From NCBI GenBank assembly GCA_000309945.1, contig CM001633.1, positions 3,188,199-3,252,198 of the forward strand: a stretch of DNA of 64,000 nt, in the 5' to 3' direction. The notes below the pieces were generated by a model. It was given only the letters and a program-made list of their open reading frames with translations, had not been told where the DNA came from and did not search any database. The stretch's first letter is position 1; each line of letters starts with the position of its first letter. The DNA comes from Leptolyngbyaceae cyanobacterium JSC-12. GTDB lineage: Bacteria > Cyanobacteriota > Cyanobacteriia > Leptolyngbyales > Leptolyngbyaceae. Made by a program: the position numbers and the translations under genes. Of the stretch, positions 8,806 to 17,977 are shown in pieces.

Positions 8806-10254
8806 ATGAGTTGGTTTTCCCTGCTTTCTACTCCTGGGCTTTATCCCACCCCTTGGCTGCAATCGTTGCTGGCAACTACGTCTGAAGCAGCAAATGCACC
8901 CCTGATTTTGGCAGCAGTTTTGTTGAGCTTGGTCATAATTTTTTTGGCGAGTAAACTAGGCGGAGAAATTTGTGCACGAATTGATCTGCCGCCTGTACTA
9001 GGAGAATTGGTTGGTGGCGTGGTAGTCGGTATTTCTGTCCTGCACCTGCTGGTCTTCCCTGAAGGGGTGAGTAGCGTTAATGAGTCCATTTTGATGAAAC
9101 TGTTGGACTTCACTTCCACTGCCGATCAACAATCCTTGACTGCCATTTTTGAGGCGACTAGCGAAGTTGTCTCGGTATTGGCAGAAATGGGAGTAGTCAT
9201 TTTGCTGTTTGAGATTGGCTTGGAATCCGATTTGAAAGAATTGCTCAAAGTTGGTCCACAAGCAACCGTGGTTGCCGTAGTGGGGGTTGTGACTCCTTTC
9301 GTATTGGGAACGGTGGGGTTGACGATGGTGTTTGGTGTACCAGTGGTACCAGCAATTTTTGCAGGTGCAGCACTCACCGCTACAAGCATTGGCATTACGG
9401 CAAAGGTGCTTGCCGAAATTCAACGGCTCACTTCCAGAGAAGGGCAAATTATCATTGGGGCGGCGGTACTGGATGACGTGTTGGGCATTATTGTGCTGGC
9501 GGTAGTTGCCAGTCTCGCTCGTGAAGGCACTGTAGAAATTACAAATGTGATTTATTTGATCGTCAGTGCCAGTGTTTTCTTAATTGGTTCAATCTGGCTA
9601 GGACGGTTGTTGAATCCAGTCTTTGTCGCTATCGTTGATGGACTCAAGACGCGGGGTCAGTTGCTCATTTCAGCGTTGATTGTTGCCTTTACCTTGTCTT
9701 ACGTAGCAGATGTGATTCAGTTAGAGGCAATTTTGGGTTCCTTCGCGGCTGGCTTGATTTTGGCAGAAACGGATAAACGCCACGATCTGCAAGAGCAGGT
9801 AATTCCGATCGCAGATATGCTGGTACCAGTTTTCTTCATCAGCGTTGGTGCTAAAACCGATGTGAGCGTGCTCAACCCGTTTATCCCAGAAAACCGCGAA
9901 GGGCTAATCATGGCATCATTTCTGATTCTGGTGGCAATTGTGGGGAAGGTGATTACGGGATTTGCAGTGTTTGGGCAACCAGGGATTAATCGTCTGGCGA
10001 TCGGTGTGGGGATGGTTCCACGAGGTGAGGTGGGCTTAGTATTTGCTGCAGTGGGAAGTACTAGTGGCGTACTGTCTGCATCGCTCAATGCCGCCATTAT
10101 TGTAATGGTGATTTTAACGACTTTTCTAGCGCCACCCTTACTAAGAGTTGTGTTTCAACAGGGAGAAGAACCCGACGAGATCACTAGTATTCCAGCAGAT
10201 GCCATTGCCGCAGCACCAGCCGAGTCAGAAGAGGTGCAGTCTGAAACAACTTGA
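8806..10254 (+). CDS. CPA2-family Na+(K+)/H+ antiporter, NhaS3-like
   Basis: This is a 482-aa integral membrane cation/proton exchanger with about twelve or thirteen helices. It has the CPA2 signatures: LPPVLGELVGGVVVG in an early helix, VILLFEIGLESDL, and the adjacent acidic pair D223-D224 in GAAVLDDVLGIIVL, where CPA2 members bind the cation and proton. VGMVPRGEVGLVFA near residue 405 is also typical. The short acidic C-terminus lacks a TrkA-N or universal-stress domain, as in the thylakoid antiporter NhaS3 of Synechocystis. Location (thylakoid or plasma membrane) cannot be decided from sequence. It is probably transcribed alone. Confidence 0.88.
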   Translation: MSWFSLLSTPGLYPTPWLQSLLATTSEAANAPLILAAVLLSLVIIFLASKLGGEICARIDLPPVLGELVGGVVVGISVLHLLVFPEGVSSVNESILMKLLDFTSTADQQSLTAIFEATSEVVSVLAEMGVVILLFEIGLESDLKELLKVGPQATVVAVVGVVTPFVLGTVGLTMVFGVPVVPAIFAGAALTATSIGITAKVLAEIQRLTSREGQIIIGAAVLDDVLGIIVLAVVASLAREGTVEITNVIYLIVSASVFLIGSIWLGRLLNPVFVAIVDGLKTRGQLLISALIVAFTLSYVADVIQLEAILGSFAAGLILAETDKRHDLQEQVIPIADMLVPVFFISVGAKTDVSVLNPFIPENREGLIMASFLILVAIVGKVITGFAVFGQPGINRLAIGVGMVPRGEVGLVFAAVGSTSGVLSASLNAAIIVMVILTTFLAPPLLRVVFQQGEEPDEITSIPADAIAAAPAESEEVQSETT

Positions 10255-10334
10255 CCGTTGATTCTAAAGTCAGAATTTCGCGATCGCTCTTTTCAGACAT
10301 CGAGTATAGTTGGCGCAGTTTTTAAGAATGCAGT

Positions 10335-11456
10335 ATGAAACTGGACGGCCTCGCTCGACGTTGTCAACACCTTCTCTATCAACTTTTTTATAGTCTCCTG
10401 TTAACTCCCTCAGTGCTATTCATTGCGCCATTCGCTCATGCTGCAAAGCTAGAGTCTTGGAGGTTCAATGTCAATCAAAACCAACTGGAATTTTCAACCG
10501 ATGAAGGTGTGCAACCTAAAGCGCAGCTAGTAACCGACCCCACCCGATTAGTCATCGATCTACCAGGTGTGACCTTGGGACGTTCAACGATTCAGGAAAC
10601 TTACAATGGGTTGATTCGCTCTATCCGGATTGCACAGTTTGATCGAGGCACCACTCGCCTGGTCATTGAACTAGCACCTGGCTATACACTAGACCCCAAC
10701 CAGATCAAATTTCGCGGTATCACTGCTCAACAATGGATCGTCACTCTGCCAAAACCTTTTCCCATTCCTGGGATGAGTCAAGGATCTGGGTTGCCTATGG
10801 TTAACTCTGCGCCGCCGTCTACCGTGGTTCAAATGCCCGCGATCGCGACTCCCTCAGTCCAGCCAAGGGCAATAAGACCAACACCCTCCATGCCACCAAT
10901 TCCCAATGGCAGAGTAGTAGTTGTCATCGATCCAGGGCATGGCGGTCCTGATCCGGGCGCAGTTGGCATCGGCGGGCTACAAGAAAAGGGGATTGTGCTG
11001 GATATTGGGACGCAAGTTGCTGCTATGTTACAGCAGCGGGGTGTCTATGCGGTGTTAACTCGTGGCGACGATCGCGATCTGGATTTGGAACCCCGTGTCC
11101 GAATAGCAGAACAAGTCAATGCCACTGTGTTTGTTAGTATTCATGCCAACTCCATCAGTTTAAGTCGTCCCGATATTAATGGACTGGAAACCTATTATTT
11201 CCAATCCGGTAGTGAATTGGCGCAAACAATTCATCAATCGATACTACAGGCAACAGGGATTCCTGACCGAGGGGTGCAGAAGGCGCGATTTTACGTGCTA
11301 CGCAAGACCTCGATGCCATCTGTTTTGGTAGAAGTGGGATTTGTGACCGGGCGAGATGATGCTGCACGATTGTCGAATCCTCTATACCGGACGCAGATGG
11401 CAGACGCGATCGCCCGTGGTATCCTACAGTATTTGCAGCAAACCGCAAAGTTGTAA
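10335..11456 (+). CDS. amiC: N-acetylmuramoyl-L-alanine amidase with AMIN domain
   Basis: This periplasmic enzyme cleaves the amide between N-acetylmuramic acid and the stem peptide. In filamentous cyanobacteria such amidases open septal nanopores and help daughter-cell separation. Residues 1-37 form a signal peptide ending at AHA-A. An AMIN domain spans about 38-135 and should target the enzyme to septa. After a Pro-rich linker, the Amidase_3 domain (about 195-370) has zinc ligands in VIDPGHGGPDPGA, the Glu in GLQEKGIVLDIG and the His in FVSIHANS, plus the late catalytic Glu in VLVEVGFVT. The length of 373 aa is shorter than AmiC proteins with two AMIN domains. murI follows closely, so the two wall genes may be co-transcribed. 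Confidence 0.92.
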   Translation: MKLDGLARRCQHLLYQLFYSLLLTPSVLFIAPFAHAAKLESWRFNVNQNQLEFSTDEGVQPKAQLVTDPTRLVIDLPGVTLGRSTIQETYNGLIRSIRIAQFDRGTTRLVIELAPGYTLDPNQIKFRGITAQQWIVTLPKPFPIPGMSQGSGLPMVNSAPPSTVVQMPAIATPSVQPRAIRPTPSMPPIPNGRVVVVIDPGHGGPDPGAVGIGGLQEKGIVLDIGTQVAAMLQQRGVYAVLTRGDDRDLDLEPRVRIAEQVNATVFVSIHANSISLSRPDINGLETYYFQSGSELAQTIHQSILQATGIPDRGVQKARFYVLRKTSMPSVLVEVGFVTGRDDAARLSNPLYRTQMADAIARGILQYLQQTAKL

Positions 11457-11511
11457 AAGGTGTGATTTAGTTAAATGTCAAGAGGTGTGTGGAGTGTTTG
11501 AACAGCAATAT

Positions 11512-12366
11512 ATGAGCGATTTGCCCACAGGTAGCTTTCACGATGCTGCTCCCATTGGCTTGTTTGACAGTGGGTTAGGAGGGCTAACTGTGCTTCGGGA
11601 GCTATATCGACAAGCGCCTCAAGAGTCGGTGATTTACTTTGGTGATACGGCTCGGTTGCCCTACGGCACGAAAACCCCTACTGAAATTCTTCAGTATGTG
11701 CGTGAAATTCTCACCTGGATGACTGAACAGGGCGTCAAGATGGTGGTGATGGCGTGCAACACTAGTTCTGCTCTGGCGTTAGAAACGGTGCGATCAGAAT
11801 TCAACATTCCCATTTTGGGGTTGATTTTGCCTGGAGCGCGAGCGGCTGTGCAGCAAGGACGCCGAATTGGTGTGATTGCAACTCCGGCAACTGTTGCGAG
11901 TGATGCCTATCAACGGGCAATCCACGAAGTGGATGCTACTGCCAAAGTGTGGCAGGTGGGATGTCCAGAGTTTGTGCCGTTAATTGAAGACAACCGGATT
12001 GAAGACCCTTATACCGATGCAATCGCCCAACGTTATCTCCAGCCGTTGATTGATCAAAAAATCGATACACTGGTTTACGGCTGTACCCACTATCCCCATT
12101 TAGCGCCAGTATTGCGTCGCATTTTACCCCCCTCAGTAAAGTTGGTTGACCCGGCTGTGCATGTGGTGGCAGCGGCAGCACAGGAATTGGACTTGTTAGG
12201 ACTCAGCAATGTGCGATCGCCCAAACCTACTCGCTTCTGTGTCAGCGGTTGTCCCGAAACCTTCAACCGCCTGGCAACTCGCTGGCTTGGTTATACTCCT
12301 ATCGCCGAACACATTGAACTCTCCCCCGTTTGCCAACCCGTTCCTTTAGAGGCTGTAGAACCTTAG
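11512..12366 (+). CDS. murI: Glutamate racemase
   Basis: MurI makes D-glutamate for peptidoglycan from L-glutamate without a cofactor. The 284-aa product has the two catalytic cysteines, Cys82 in VMACNTSSA and Cys191 in YGCTHYPHL, as well as the N-terminal FDSGLGGLTVL and GDTARLPYG motifs. The ATG at 11512 places 13 residues before the conserved PIGLFDSG, which suits the family. A GTG at 11494 with AGAGG eight bases upstream is a good alternative that adds six residues. The gene starts 55 bases after the amidase stop, in the same direction, so a cell-wall operon is likely. Confidence 0.93.
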   Translation: MSDLPTGSFHDAAPIGLFDSGLGGLTVLRELYRQAPQESVIYFGDTARLPYGTKTPTEILQYVREILTWMTEQGVKMVVMACNTSSALALETVRSEFNIPILGLILPGARAAVQQGRRIGVIATPATVASDAYQRAIHEVDATAKVWQVGCPEFVPLIEDNRIEDPYTDAIAQRYLQPLIDQKIDTLVYGCTHYPHLAPVLRRILPPSVKLVDPAVHVVAAAAQELDLLGLSNVRSPKPTRFCVSGCPETFNRLATRWLGYTPIAEHIELSPVCQPVPLEAVEP

Positions 12367-12455
12367 CGATCCTTTCCTAAATCATGAAATCAAGCGATGG
12401 ATAGGGCGAGATCGTTCCCATCCCCTATCTGTCGTTGCGATCTGCGTGTGAAGTG

Positions 12456-13085
12456 CTATGGGATAGAGACAGATCCTGCACGGCAATCGCGCAACCATTG
12501 ACGAATTGCTAAACCAATCGCTTCTTGAGTTGTTTCTCGTAACGGAGTTGGAACTTGATTGCTATTAGGATAAGCACCCAGGCGAGAGTAGATCATAGCC
12601 AGTTGCCAGCCATGGTTTTCGGTATGTGCCAGAAACAGCCAATGGTAAGACTGATAATCCGTTTTTTGTTGAGTGTCGTATTGCCGTTCTAGCAGTGTAA
12701 AAAAGATCTGATGCAGTCCCCCCTGCTCTGGATCTGGCGTACTCGTTACGACGGGTAATGGTTCAAGGTTGGCTGGGCTGGAGGCGATCGCATAGTGGTA
12801 GGCTTGGCTACCGCCGCGCTGGTGGCTGATGCGGTTGATGTAACTGGGTAGGTCTCGTAAAAGTGCTTTTATCAGAGGCTCTAGCTCAGTCGGGCAAGTA
12901 GACCGGGGGCGAATAGGGGCAACCTGATGAGCAGCAGAGTTTGGTGCTGATTTGGCTTGAACTTGGTTGACTGCATCTGCTGAGACTGCGCACAGAAAAC
13001 CAGTGGCAAACATAGCGATTGTCCAACACCACGGTTCAACGATTGACAACTGCTTGAAATTAGAGGGGGATGTATTGTTGATCAA
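12456..13085 (-). CDS. Conserved hypothetical exported or membrane-anchored protein
   Basis: The 209-aa frame opens with TTG; no ATG is present until codon 25. It has one hydrophobic segment (about residues 17-38, WCWTIAMFATGFLCAVSA) that could be a signal peptide or anchor. The rest is a globular domain with RSTCPTELEPLIKALLRDLPSYINR, then YHYAIASSPANLEPLP, YHWLFLAHTENHGWQLAMIYSRLG and a C-terminal helix EAIGLAIRQWLRDCRAGSVSIP. It has two well-placed cysteines, near the N-terminus of the domain and near the end, perhaps a disulphide outside the cytosol. I recognise a cyanobacterial pattern but no named family. It lies 18 bp downstream of serS on the same strand... in fact serS ends at 13104, so the two may share a transcript. 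Confidence 0.7.
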   Translation of the reverse strand: MINNTSPSNFKQLSIVEPWCWTIAMFATGFLCAVSADAVNQVQAKSAPNSAAHQVAPIRPRSTCPTELEPLIKALLRDLPSYINRISHQRGGSQAYHYAIASSPANLEPLPVVTSTPDPEQGGLHQIFFTLLERQYDTQQKTDYQSYHWLFLAHTENHGWQLAMIYSRLGAYPNSNQVPTPLRETTQEAIGLAIRQWLRDCRAGSVSIP

Positions 13086-13103
13086 TCCTTTAAAGTCTCA
13101 AAC

Positions 13104-14384
13104 TCACAAAATTTCTCGATTCAGATAGGGCTGGAGGACATCTGGGATTCGCACAGACCCATCAGGCTGTTGATAGTTTTCCAGAATTGCTGCCATTGTT
13201 CGCCCTACTGCTAAACCAGAGCCATTCAGTGTGTGCACAAATTGAGTTCCTTTCTGCCCTGGTTGTTTATACCGAATATTGCCACGCCGCGCCTGAAAGT
13301 CTTTAAAGTTCGAGCAACTGGAAATTTCTCGGTAGCGACCGGCAGAGGGCAGCCACACTTCCAGGTCGTAGCACTTTGCTGCACCAAACCCTAAATCCCC
13401 TGTACATAGTTCTAATACACGATAGGGTAGTTTTAAGGCTTGCAGAACTGCCTCAGCATTTTGCACCAGTGCTTCATGCTCCTGTTCTGAGGTTTCAGGA
13501 CGTACCAGCTTGACTAATTCCACCTTATTAAACTGGTGTAACCGAATTAGACCCCGCGTATCCTTGCCATAACTACCAGCTTCGCGCCGGAAACAAGGCG
13601 TGTAAGCGCAATGGTAAATGGGCAACTCATCTGCTGAGAGAATTTCATCCCGGTACAAGTTGGTTACCGGAACTTCTGCGGTGGGTGCCAGCCAGAGGTC
13701 ATCGTCTGCACATTTGAAGCTTTCTTCAGCAAATTTGGGAAGCTGCCCGGTTGCTGTAAGCGAGATACTGTTGATTAAAAACGGTGGTAGGACTTCTAGG
13801 TAGCCTGCGGCAATTTGCGTATCCAGCATGAACTGAATTAAAGCACGCTCCAAAGCCGCACCTGCACCTAACAGCAACACAAAACGGCTTTGAGCCACTT
13901 TGGTACCTTTTTCTGGGTTGAGAATTCCCAGGTTCTCACCAATTTCCCAGTGAGGTAAGAAGTTGGAGCCTGTGGGCTTATACTCATCACCCCAGCGCCG
14001 CACTTCTACATTTTCAGTTTCGTCTTTGCCGATCGGAGTGCTATCACTGGGCAAATTGGGCAGAGTGAGTAAGAGCGATTCAATCTGAGCTTTAATATCC
14101 TTTTCCTGCGGCTCTAATGCACCTAGCTTTGCCTTGAGGTCATTGCCTTCAGCTTTCAATTCCAGAATTTCTGGATCATCTGGCTGACTGCCAGATTTCA
14201 TTTTTTGTCCCACGAGTTTCCCAATCTCGTTGCTGCGGGCTTGCAGTTGCGATCGCGTTTTTTCCAGTTCCTTTTGTTGCCGATCCAACTCTGCGATCGG
14301 TGCAATGTCATAGCCTGCGCCGCGCTGGTTCAATTTTTCCTGCACCAGCAAAGGGTTTTCTCGAATCAGCTTCAGGTCAAGCAC
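13104..14384 (-). CDS. serS: Seryl-tRNA synthetase
   Basis: This class II synthetase charges tRNA-Ser. From a GTG start at 14384 the product is 426 aa and begins [11 protein letters not shown], exactly the family start; the longer frame upstream adds 58 residues of low-complexity sequence and is rejected. The N-terminal coiled-coil arm (about 25-105) is visible as alternating charged heptads with [18 protein letters not shown]. Motif 2 appears as [22 protein letters not shown] and motif 3 as [18 protein letters not shown]. The gene start borders a purine-rich low-complexity spacer shared with purE. No Shine-Dalgarno sequence is clear before the GTG. Confidence 0.95.
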   Translation of the reverse strand: MLDLKLIRENPLLVQEKLNQRGAGYDIAPIAELDRQQKELEKTRSQLQARSNEIGKLVGQKMKSGSQPDDPEILELKAEGNDLKAKLGALEPQEKDIKAQIESLLLTLPNLPSDSTPIGKDETENVEVRRWGDEYKPTGSNFLPHWEIGENLGILNPEKGTKVAQSRFVLLLGAGAALERALIQFMLDTQIAAGYLEVLPPFLINSISLTATGQLPKFAEESFKCADDDLWLAPTAEVPVTNLYRDEILSADELPIYHCAYTPCFRREAGSYGKDTRGLIRLHQFNKVELVKLVRPETSEQEHEALVQNAEAVLQALKLPYRVLELCTGDLGFGAAKCYDLEVWLPSAGRYREISSCSNFKDFQARRGNIRYKQPGQKGTQFVHTLNGSGLAVGRTMAAILENYQQPDGSVRIPDVLQPYLNREIL

Positions 14385-14606
14385 AAACGACTCACAATGA
14401 ATAACAGTTCTCTTCCTAAAACAGGATACACCGAGGAACAGTAGGATTCGAGAAAGGTGAGAAGGTAGAGGGCAGGACTCAGGAGGAGAAGCCAGAAGCC
14501 AGAAGTGATAGGAAGGTAGGGAAGAGAGGGGAGATGAGGGAGGCAAGAGGTAAAGCAATAGAAGGAAGATATGACACTGTTACCCCAGTCCCCCAGTCCC
14601 CCAGCT
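14385..14606. repeat. Low-complexity strand-biased spacer with short tandem repeats
   Basis: On the plus strand this spacer between serS and purE is strongly GA-rich from about 14450 to 14560, with repeated AGAAGCC, GGGAAG and GAGGGA words. It then switches to tandem CCCCAGT units at about 14583-14602. No gene is supported. Similar spacers occur at 36296-36360, 43540-43640 and inside the transporter gene at 55680-55865. Confidence 0.6.
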
Positions 14607-15137
14607 TCAATCTCCTCCTCCCTTCCTTTCCAAATACTCTCGATAGCCTAATTCATCCAACTTCGCCTGTTTATCTAACACCATTTGCTTCAGGCTTTCG
14701 CGGTAGGCTTGTACTTTATCTAGTAAGGCGCGATCGCTGGTAGCAAGAATTTGAATAGCGAGGAGTCCAGCGTTGTGGGCATTGCCAATGGCAACTGTGG
14801 CAACAGGGATTCCGGCAGGCATTTGCACGATTGAGTAAAGCGAATCGACTCCTTGTAAGTGGCGAGTTTGCACGGGAACGCCGATTACAGGTAAAGGGGT
14901 GAGAGAGGCAACCATTCCAGGGAGGTGAGCGGCTCCTCCAGCGCCAGCGATGATGACTTTAATGCCGCGAGTGTGGGCAGTTTTGGCATAGTCCACCAGG
15001 CGCTCTGGGGTGCGATGGGCAGAGACGATACCGACTTCGCAAGAAATGCCAAATTCTTCACAGACAGCGATCGCGCTCTGCATAGTGGGGAGGTCTGAAT
15101 CGCTGCCCATAACAATGCTAACCACTGGCTGTGTCAT
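14607..15137 (-). CDS. purE: 5-(carboxyamino)imidazole ribonucleotide mutase
   Basis: PurE converts N5-CAIR to CAIR in purine synthesis. The 176-aa product has the class I signature: GSDSDLPTM, the SAHRTPERL loop with the catalytic His, and [11 protein letters not shown]. The chosen ATG at 15137 has GGAAGGAG just upstream and gives the standard [15 protein letters not shown] start; a longer frame to 15197 is not needed. The start overlaps the lspA stop as ATGA, so translation is coupled to lspA. The C-terminus has a slightly long basic tail ([12 protein letters not shown]), which runs into the low-complexity spacer. Confidence 0.95.
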   Translation of the reverse strand: MTQPVVSIVMGSDSDLPTMQSAIAVCEEFGISCEVGIVSAHRTPERLVDYAKTAHTRGIKVIIAGAGGAAHLPGMVASLTPLPVIGVPVQTRHLQGVDSLYSIVQMPAGIPVATVAIGNAHNAGLLAIQILATSDRALLDKVQAYRESLKQMVLDKQAKLDELGYREYLERKGGGD

Positions 15138-15676
15138 GATGACTCCTTCCCATTCGGGGTGCGGGACGGATGCTTGAACGCTGCAATTAACAAACAAGCT
15201 AAGCCGATGTTGATAAATGTATCTGCCAGATTAAAGATGGGAAACCGGATGAGTTTGAAGTTGAGAAAATCAACCACATAGCCCCAGAGGAAGCGATCAA
15301 TGCCATTTCCCAACGCTCCAGAAAGAATCAACCCGTAACCAACTTGCTCCCAACGGCTCAATCGTGGACCAAACCACGCCAACACCAGGAGGGCAATACT
15401 GACCCCAAATGAAAGCCAGCGTAGCCAGTTAACTCCGTTGGAGAACAGGCTAAAAGCGGCTCCTTTATTTAAGGCATAGGTGAGATGGAACACACCAGGA
15501 ATGATGGGTAATAATTCTTGCGTGAATTTTTCTAGTTCTTCTTTGGGGGTTTCAGGAGGTGGCAATGGTAAGGTAAACAGGAATAAAATCAGGAATTTAG
15601 AGAGGCGATCAACTACTAAGCCAACTAGGGCAGCAGTCCAAAACAAACGGTTGTTTGAGAACATCCTAAAGCTCAT
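15134..15676 (-). CDS. lspA: Prolipoprotein signal peptidase
   Basis: LspA is the aspartyl protease of the inner membrane that removes lipoprotein signal peptides after lipidation. Four helices are visible. The catalytic aspartates are in [11 protein letters not shown] and [11 protein letters not shown], as in the family. The product is about 180 aa from an ATG at 15676, whose first base is shared with the bioY stop (TAATG), so coupling is likely. An internal ATG at 15664 (MFSNNRLFW) is an alternative. The loop after helix 1 has an unusual Pro/Glu-rich insertion ([15 protein letters not shown]). It is the middle gene of bioY-lspA-purE. Confidence 0.92.
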   Translation of the reverse strand: MSFRMFSNNRLFWTAALVGLVVDRLSKFLILFLFTLPLPPPETPKEELEKFTQELLPIIPGVFHLTYALNKGAAFSLFSNGVNWLRWLSFGVSIALLVLAWFGPRLSRWEQVGYGLILSGALGNGIDRFLWGYVVDFLNFKLIRFPIFNLADTFINIGLACLLIAAFKHPSRTPNGKESS

Positions 15677-16257
15677 TAGTAAAACAGCATTTGACGCAGC
15701 GCATACGCCAATAAAGTCACGGCACACACCACGGCAAATTGCCCTGGTAATGGTTCAACCGAAAACTTGAGGAGGGCTTTGAGCACTTCAGCCTGGGGCA
15801 GAATGCGCAGTAGCCACAAGATGCCCAAGTACAGGATTCCAGTGATGTGCATACTAAGTAGACCCAAGGCACAACTAATTGCCAGGGACTCCAATCGCGG
15901 CAACAGTTTAAAGGCAAAGTAGCCACATACAAATGCCGCCGGAATAAATCCCAGAAGATAACCAAAGCTGGGTTCTCTTAAGTAACTCAATCCACCGCCT
16001 TTGGCAAAAATGGGAAACCACGGAGTTAGCCCCAGCATGATGTAAGCAATTTGGGAGAGAACGGCGGCGTTTTTGCCACCTACACAGCCTACTAATAAAC
16101 CTGCTCCAAATTGGTAGGTAATCCCTAGAGAGTGAGTTTGGATTGCCTGATGTCCCCAGTCTCGGCTGGGTACTGCGATCGACGCTTCTAAAAACGTTCC
16201 ACCAATCGTTAGAAGCAAGCCAATAAGTGCCCATAGCAGTTCAGTCCAAATAGTCAT
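15676..16257 (-). CDS. bioY: Biotin transporter BioY (ECF S component)
   Basis: BioY binds biotin in the membrane and works with an ECF energy-coupling module or alone. The 193-aa product has six predicted helices and the family core GKNAAVLSQIAYIMLGL, followed by PWFPIFAKGGGLSYL and PSFGYLLGFIPAAFVCG. No ECF ATPase or T-component is nearby, which is common. It is the first gene of the bioY-lspA-purE unit and overlaps lspA by one base. The bioY-lspA order is a recurring cyanobacterial pairing, though the functional reason is unclear. Confidence 0.9.
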   Translation of the reverse strand: MTIWTELLWALIGLLLTIGGTFLEASIAVPSRDWGHQAIQTHSLGITYQFGAGLLVGCVGGKNAAVLSQIAYIMLGLTPWFPIFAKGGGLSYLREPSFGYLLGFIPAAFVCGYFAFKLLPRLESLAISCALGLLSMHITGILYLGILWLLRILPQAEVLKALLKFSVEPLPGQFAVVCAVTLLAYALRQMLFY

Positions 16258-16391
16258 TGAGGAGTAGTCATGGATGGCGCGATCGCGTCTTCAGGAACAG
16301 GCTTAATCTTGCCCAGATCAGAGGCTAGAAGTTTAAGCAAAAATGCATTGTGCGATACAGAGTGATGGCATTGTATCACTTGCCTCTCCGC

Positions 16392-16949
16392 CTAATCGCT
16401 GCTTGCCGTGCTTTCCACTGTCTTTTGAGCCACAACGTTCAGGCTAATTAACGTGTCGAGCACTCGCAGGCTACTACAATCCTGAAACAGCCCAAATTCC
16501 GTGACCTGCCAGTAATGTTCAAACCCCACCTCTTGCAGATACATTCCCAAAGTGTCAAAATCAAACCCGACTTTGTGGACATCGTATTGATTCACCTGCC
16601 CACCAAACATCATTCGCATGATTTGATAACGCTCAATCGGTTCAAAATTAGGATTGAGATACAGCCAACATAGCGTCCTTAAATCAGGAACACTAATTAA
16701 TAGTTGCCCGCCAGGTTTTAAGACTCGTTTCCACTCGGCTAAAACCCGAATCAATTCATTGTCTAAATTGTAAAAAAAGTGTTCTAAAACATGGCTGGCA
16801 TAAATTTGATCAACAGACTCATCTGCAAACTGGCTTAGATTGGCAGCATCGCCAACAAAATCGACCTCTGGGCGTTCCTCGATGTCCAAAATTTTCCAAT
16901 CTGGGTGGGGTTCTTTCCCACCAATATGGAGCTTTAATGTCTCAACCAT
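16392..16949 (-). CDS. SAM-dependent methyltransferase, class I
   Basis: The 185-aa protein has a Rossmann-type methyltransferase core: the region around residues 20-45 (ILDIEERPEVDFVGDAANL) stands where motif I and the acidic ribose-binding residue lie, followed by VDQIYASHVLEHF (motif for Methyltransf_11) and WKRVLKPGGQLLISVPDL (motif post-II/III). The glycine-rich loop normally at motif I is abbreviated, which resembles methyltransferases found in polysaccharide and glycan clusters. The substrate is not predictable. It is divergent from ruvA and has no partner gene nearby. Confidence 0.8.
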   Translation of the reverse strand: MVETLKLHIGGKEPHPDWKILDIEERPEVDFVGDAANLSQFADESVDQIYASHVLEHFFYNLDNELIRVLAEWKRVLKPGGQLLISVPDLRTLCWLYLNPNFEPIERYQIMRMMFGGQVNQYDVHKVGFDFDTLGMYLQEVGFEHYWQVTEFGLFQDCSSLRVLDTLISLNVVAQKTVESTASSD

Positions 16950-16978
16950 ACTGTTGCATCGGTATTGGAGTTAGACTG

Positions 16979-17014
16979 TATCGTCGTTCATTTCTAATAT
17001 CGTCGTTCATTTCT
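16979..17014. repeat. 17-bp direct repeat in the ruvA upstream region
   Basis: TATCGTCGTTCATTTCT occurs at 16979-16995 and again, identically, at 16998-17014, with a 2-base gap. It lies between the divergent methyltransferase and ruvA genes, and could be a binding site pair or a recent slippage duplication. Confidence 0.7.
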
Positions 17015-17089
17015 GCAGAATGTTTGGGAAAGCGATCGCGATATTCAATCTCTGAGTTAGTCCCTACACCTAATTCATTCATCATTCTC

Positions 17090-17713
17090 ATGATTGGTTA
17101 TCTTAAAGGCACGGTTGCCAGCATTCAAAAAACTGGAAATCGCGTGATTTTAACGCTGGATGTTAATCAGGTGGGGTACGATGTGCAGATCGTGCCGCGG
17201 ATCTTGCAACAGCTTCCAGCGATTGGCGAAGTAATGCAGATCTTTACCCATCTACAAATTCGAGAAGACCAGGTTACGTTGTTTGGGTTTGGCTCAGCGG
17301 CTGAACGAGATTTGTTTCGGCAACTGGTGAGTGTGAGTGGTGTTGGGCCCCAACTGGCAGTAGCGCTGTTAGATACATTGGGTTTGCAGGATCTAGTGCA
17401 GGCGATCGTGGCTGGTAACACTCGCACTCTATCTAGAACTCCTGGCGTTGGTAGCAAAACGGCAGAACGGATCGCACTGGAACTCCGCAGCAAACTGGCA
17501 GAGTGGCGGCAAGAAGCAGGAGTGATCACTGTACCATCGGCTGGACCTGTGCTGAATATCCAGGAAGATGTAGAAATGACGTTACTGGCGTTGGGCTATT
17601 CCACGAGTGAAATTTCGCGAGCATTGCAGGCTGTGGGACAAAGCACTACCCTTTCAAAACGAGACAATGCAGAGGAATGGATTCGAGCCGCGATCACTTG
17701 GCTAAGCCAATGA
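17090..17713 (+). CDS. ruvA: Holliday junction branch migration subunit RuvA
   Basis: RuvA binds four-way junctions and loads the RuvB motor in recombination repair. The 207-aa product starts MIGYLKGTVASI, the standard RuvA N-terminus, which fixes the ATG at 17090; the longer frame from 16937 is rejected. Domain I is an OB fold (1-64), domain II holds two helix-hairpin-helix motifs (VSGVGPQLAVALLD and TPGVGSKTAERIALEL), and domain III (about 155-205) is the RuvB-binding three-helix unit with EDVEMTLLALGYS. ruvB and ruvC are not in the window. Confidence 0.95.
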   Translation: MIGYLKGTVASIQKTGNRVILTLDVNQVGYDVQIVPRILQQLPAIGEVMQIFTHLQIREDQVTLFGFGSAAERDLFRQLVSVSGVGPQLAVALLDTLGLQDLVQAIVAGNTRTLSRTPGVGSKTAERIALELRSKLAEWRQEAGVITVPSAGPVLNIQEDVEMTLLALGYSTSEISRALQAVGQSTTLSKRDNAEEWIRAAITWLSQ

Positions 17714-17794
17714 TCTGAATTTATCGCTTTTTAGAGTGTTAAGGTTGACGTAACCCAAATTAACCAGGCATGATCACCAACTAGAATGTTTTGA

Positions 17795-17839
17795 CTAGCA
17801 CATAGTTTACTAGCGCATAGTTTACTAGCGCATAGTTTA
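17795..17839. repeat. Three tandem 15-bp repeats upstream of the large cyclase gene
   Basis: The unit ACTAGCGCATAGTTT occurs three times in perfect phase (17795-17809, 17810-17824, 17825-17839). The first copy has ACA in place of GCG-type bases. The array lies 139 bp before the cyclase start. It could be an operator array or a slippage product; one and a half helical turns per unit would place copies on alternating faces. Confidence 0.8.
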
Positions 17840-17977
17840 ACTGAGTGACAGGGAGCGATCAGCTGCATTTGGCATTTTTATCGATGTCAGTTGGCTGTAT
17901 TTATCGATTTATGGGTTTGAGAGGTCGTGTGTTTGACCTGATGGTAGCCACTGCGTTGATGGGTAGGGTTTCTCGCA

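Noticed and set aside
11356-11511. Extended N-terminus for murI
   Set aside because: The extra residues overlap the amidase gene and do not match the family; MurI normally begins close to the PIGLFDSG motif, so the ATG at 11512 is preferred.
14385-14558. Upstream extension of serS
   Set aside because: The additional residues are encoded by low-complexity purine-rich DNA and the family start [10 protein letters not shown] lies at the GTG at 14384.
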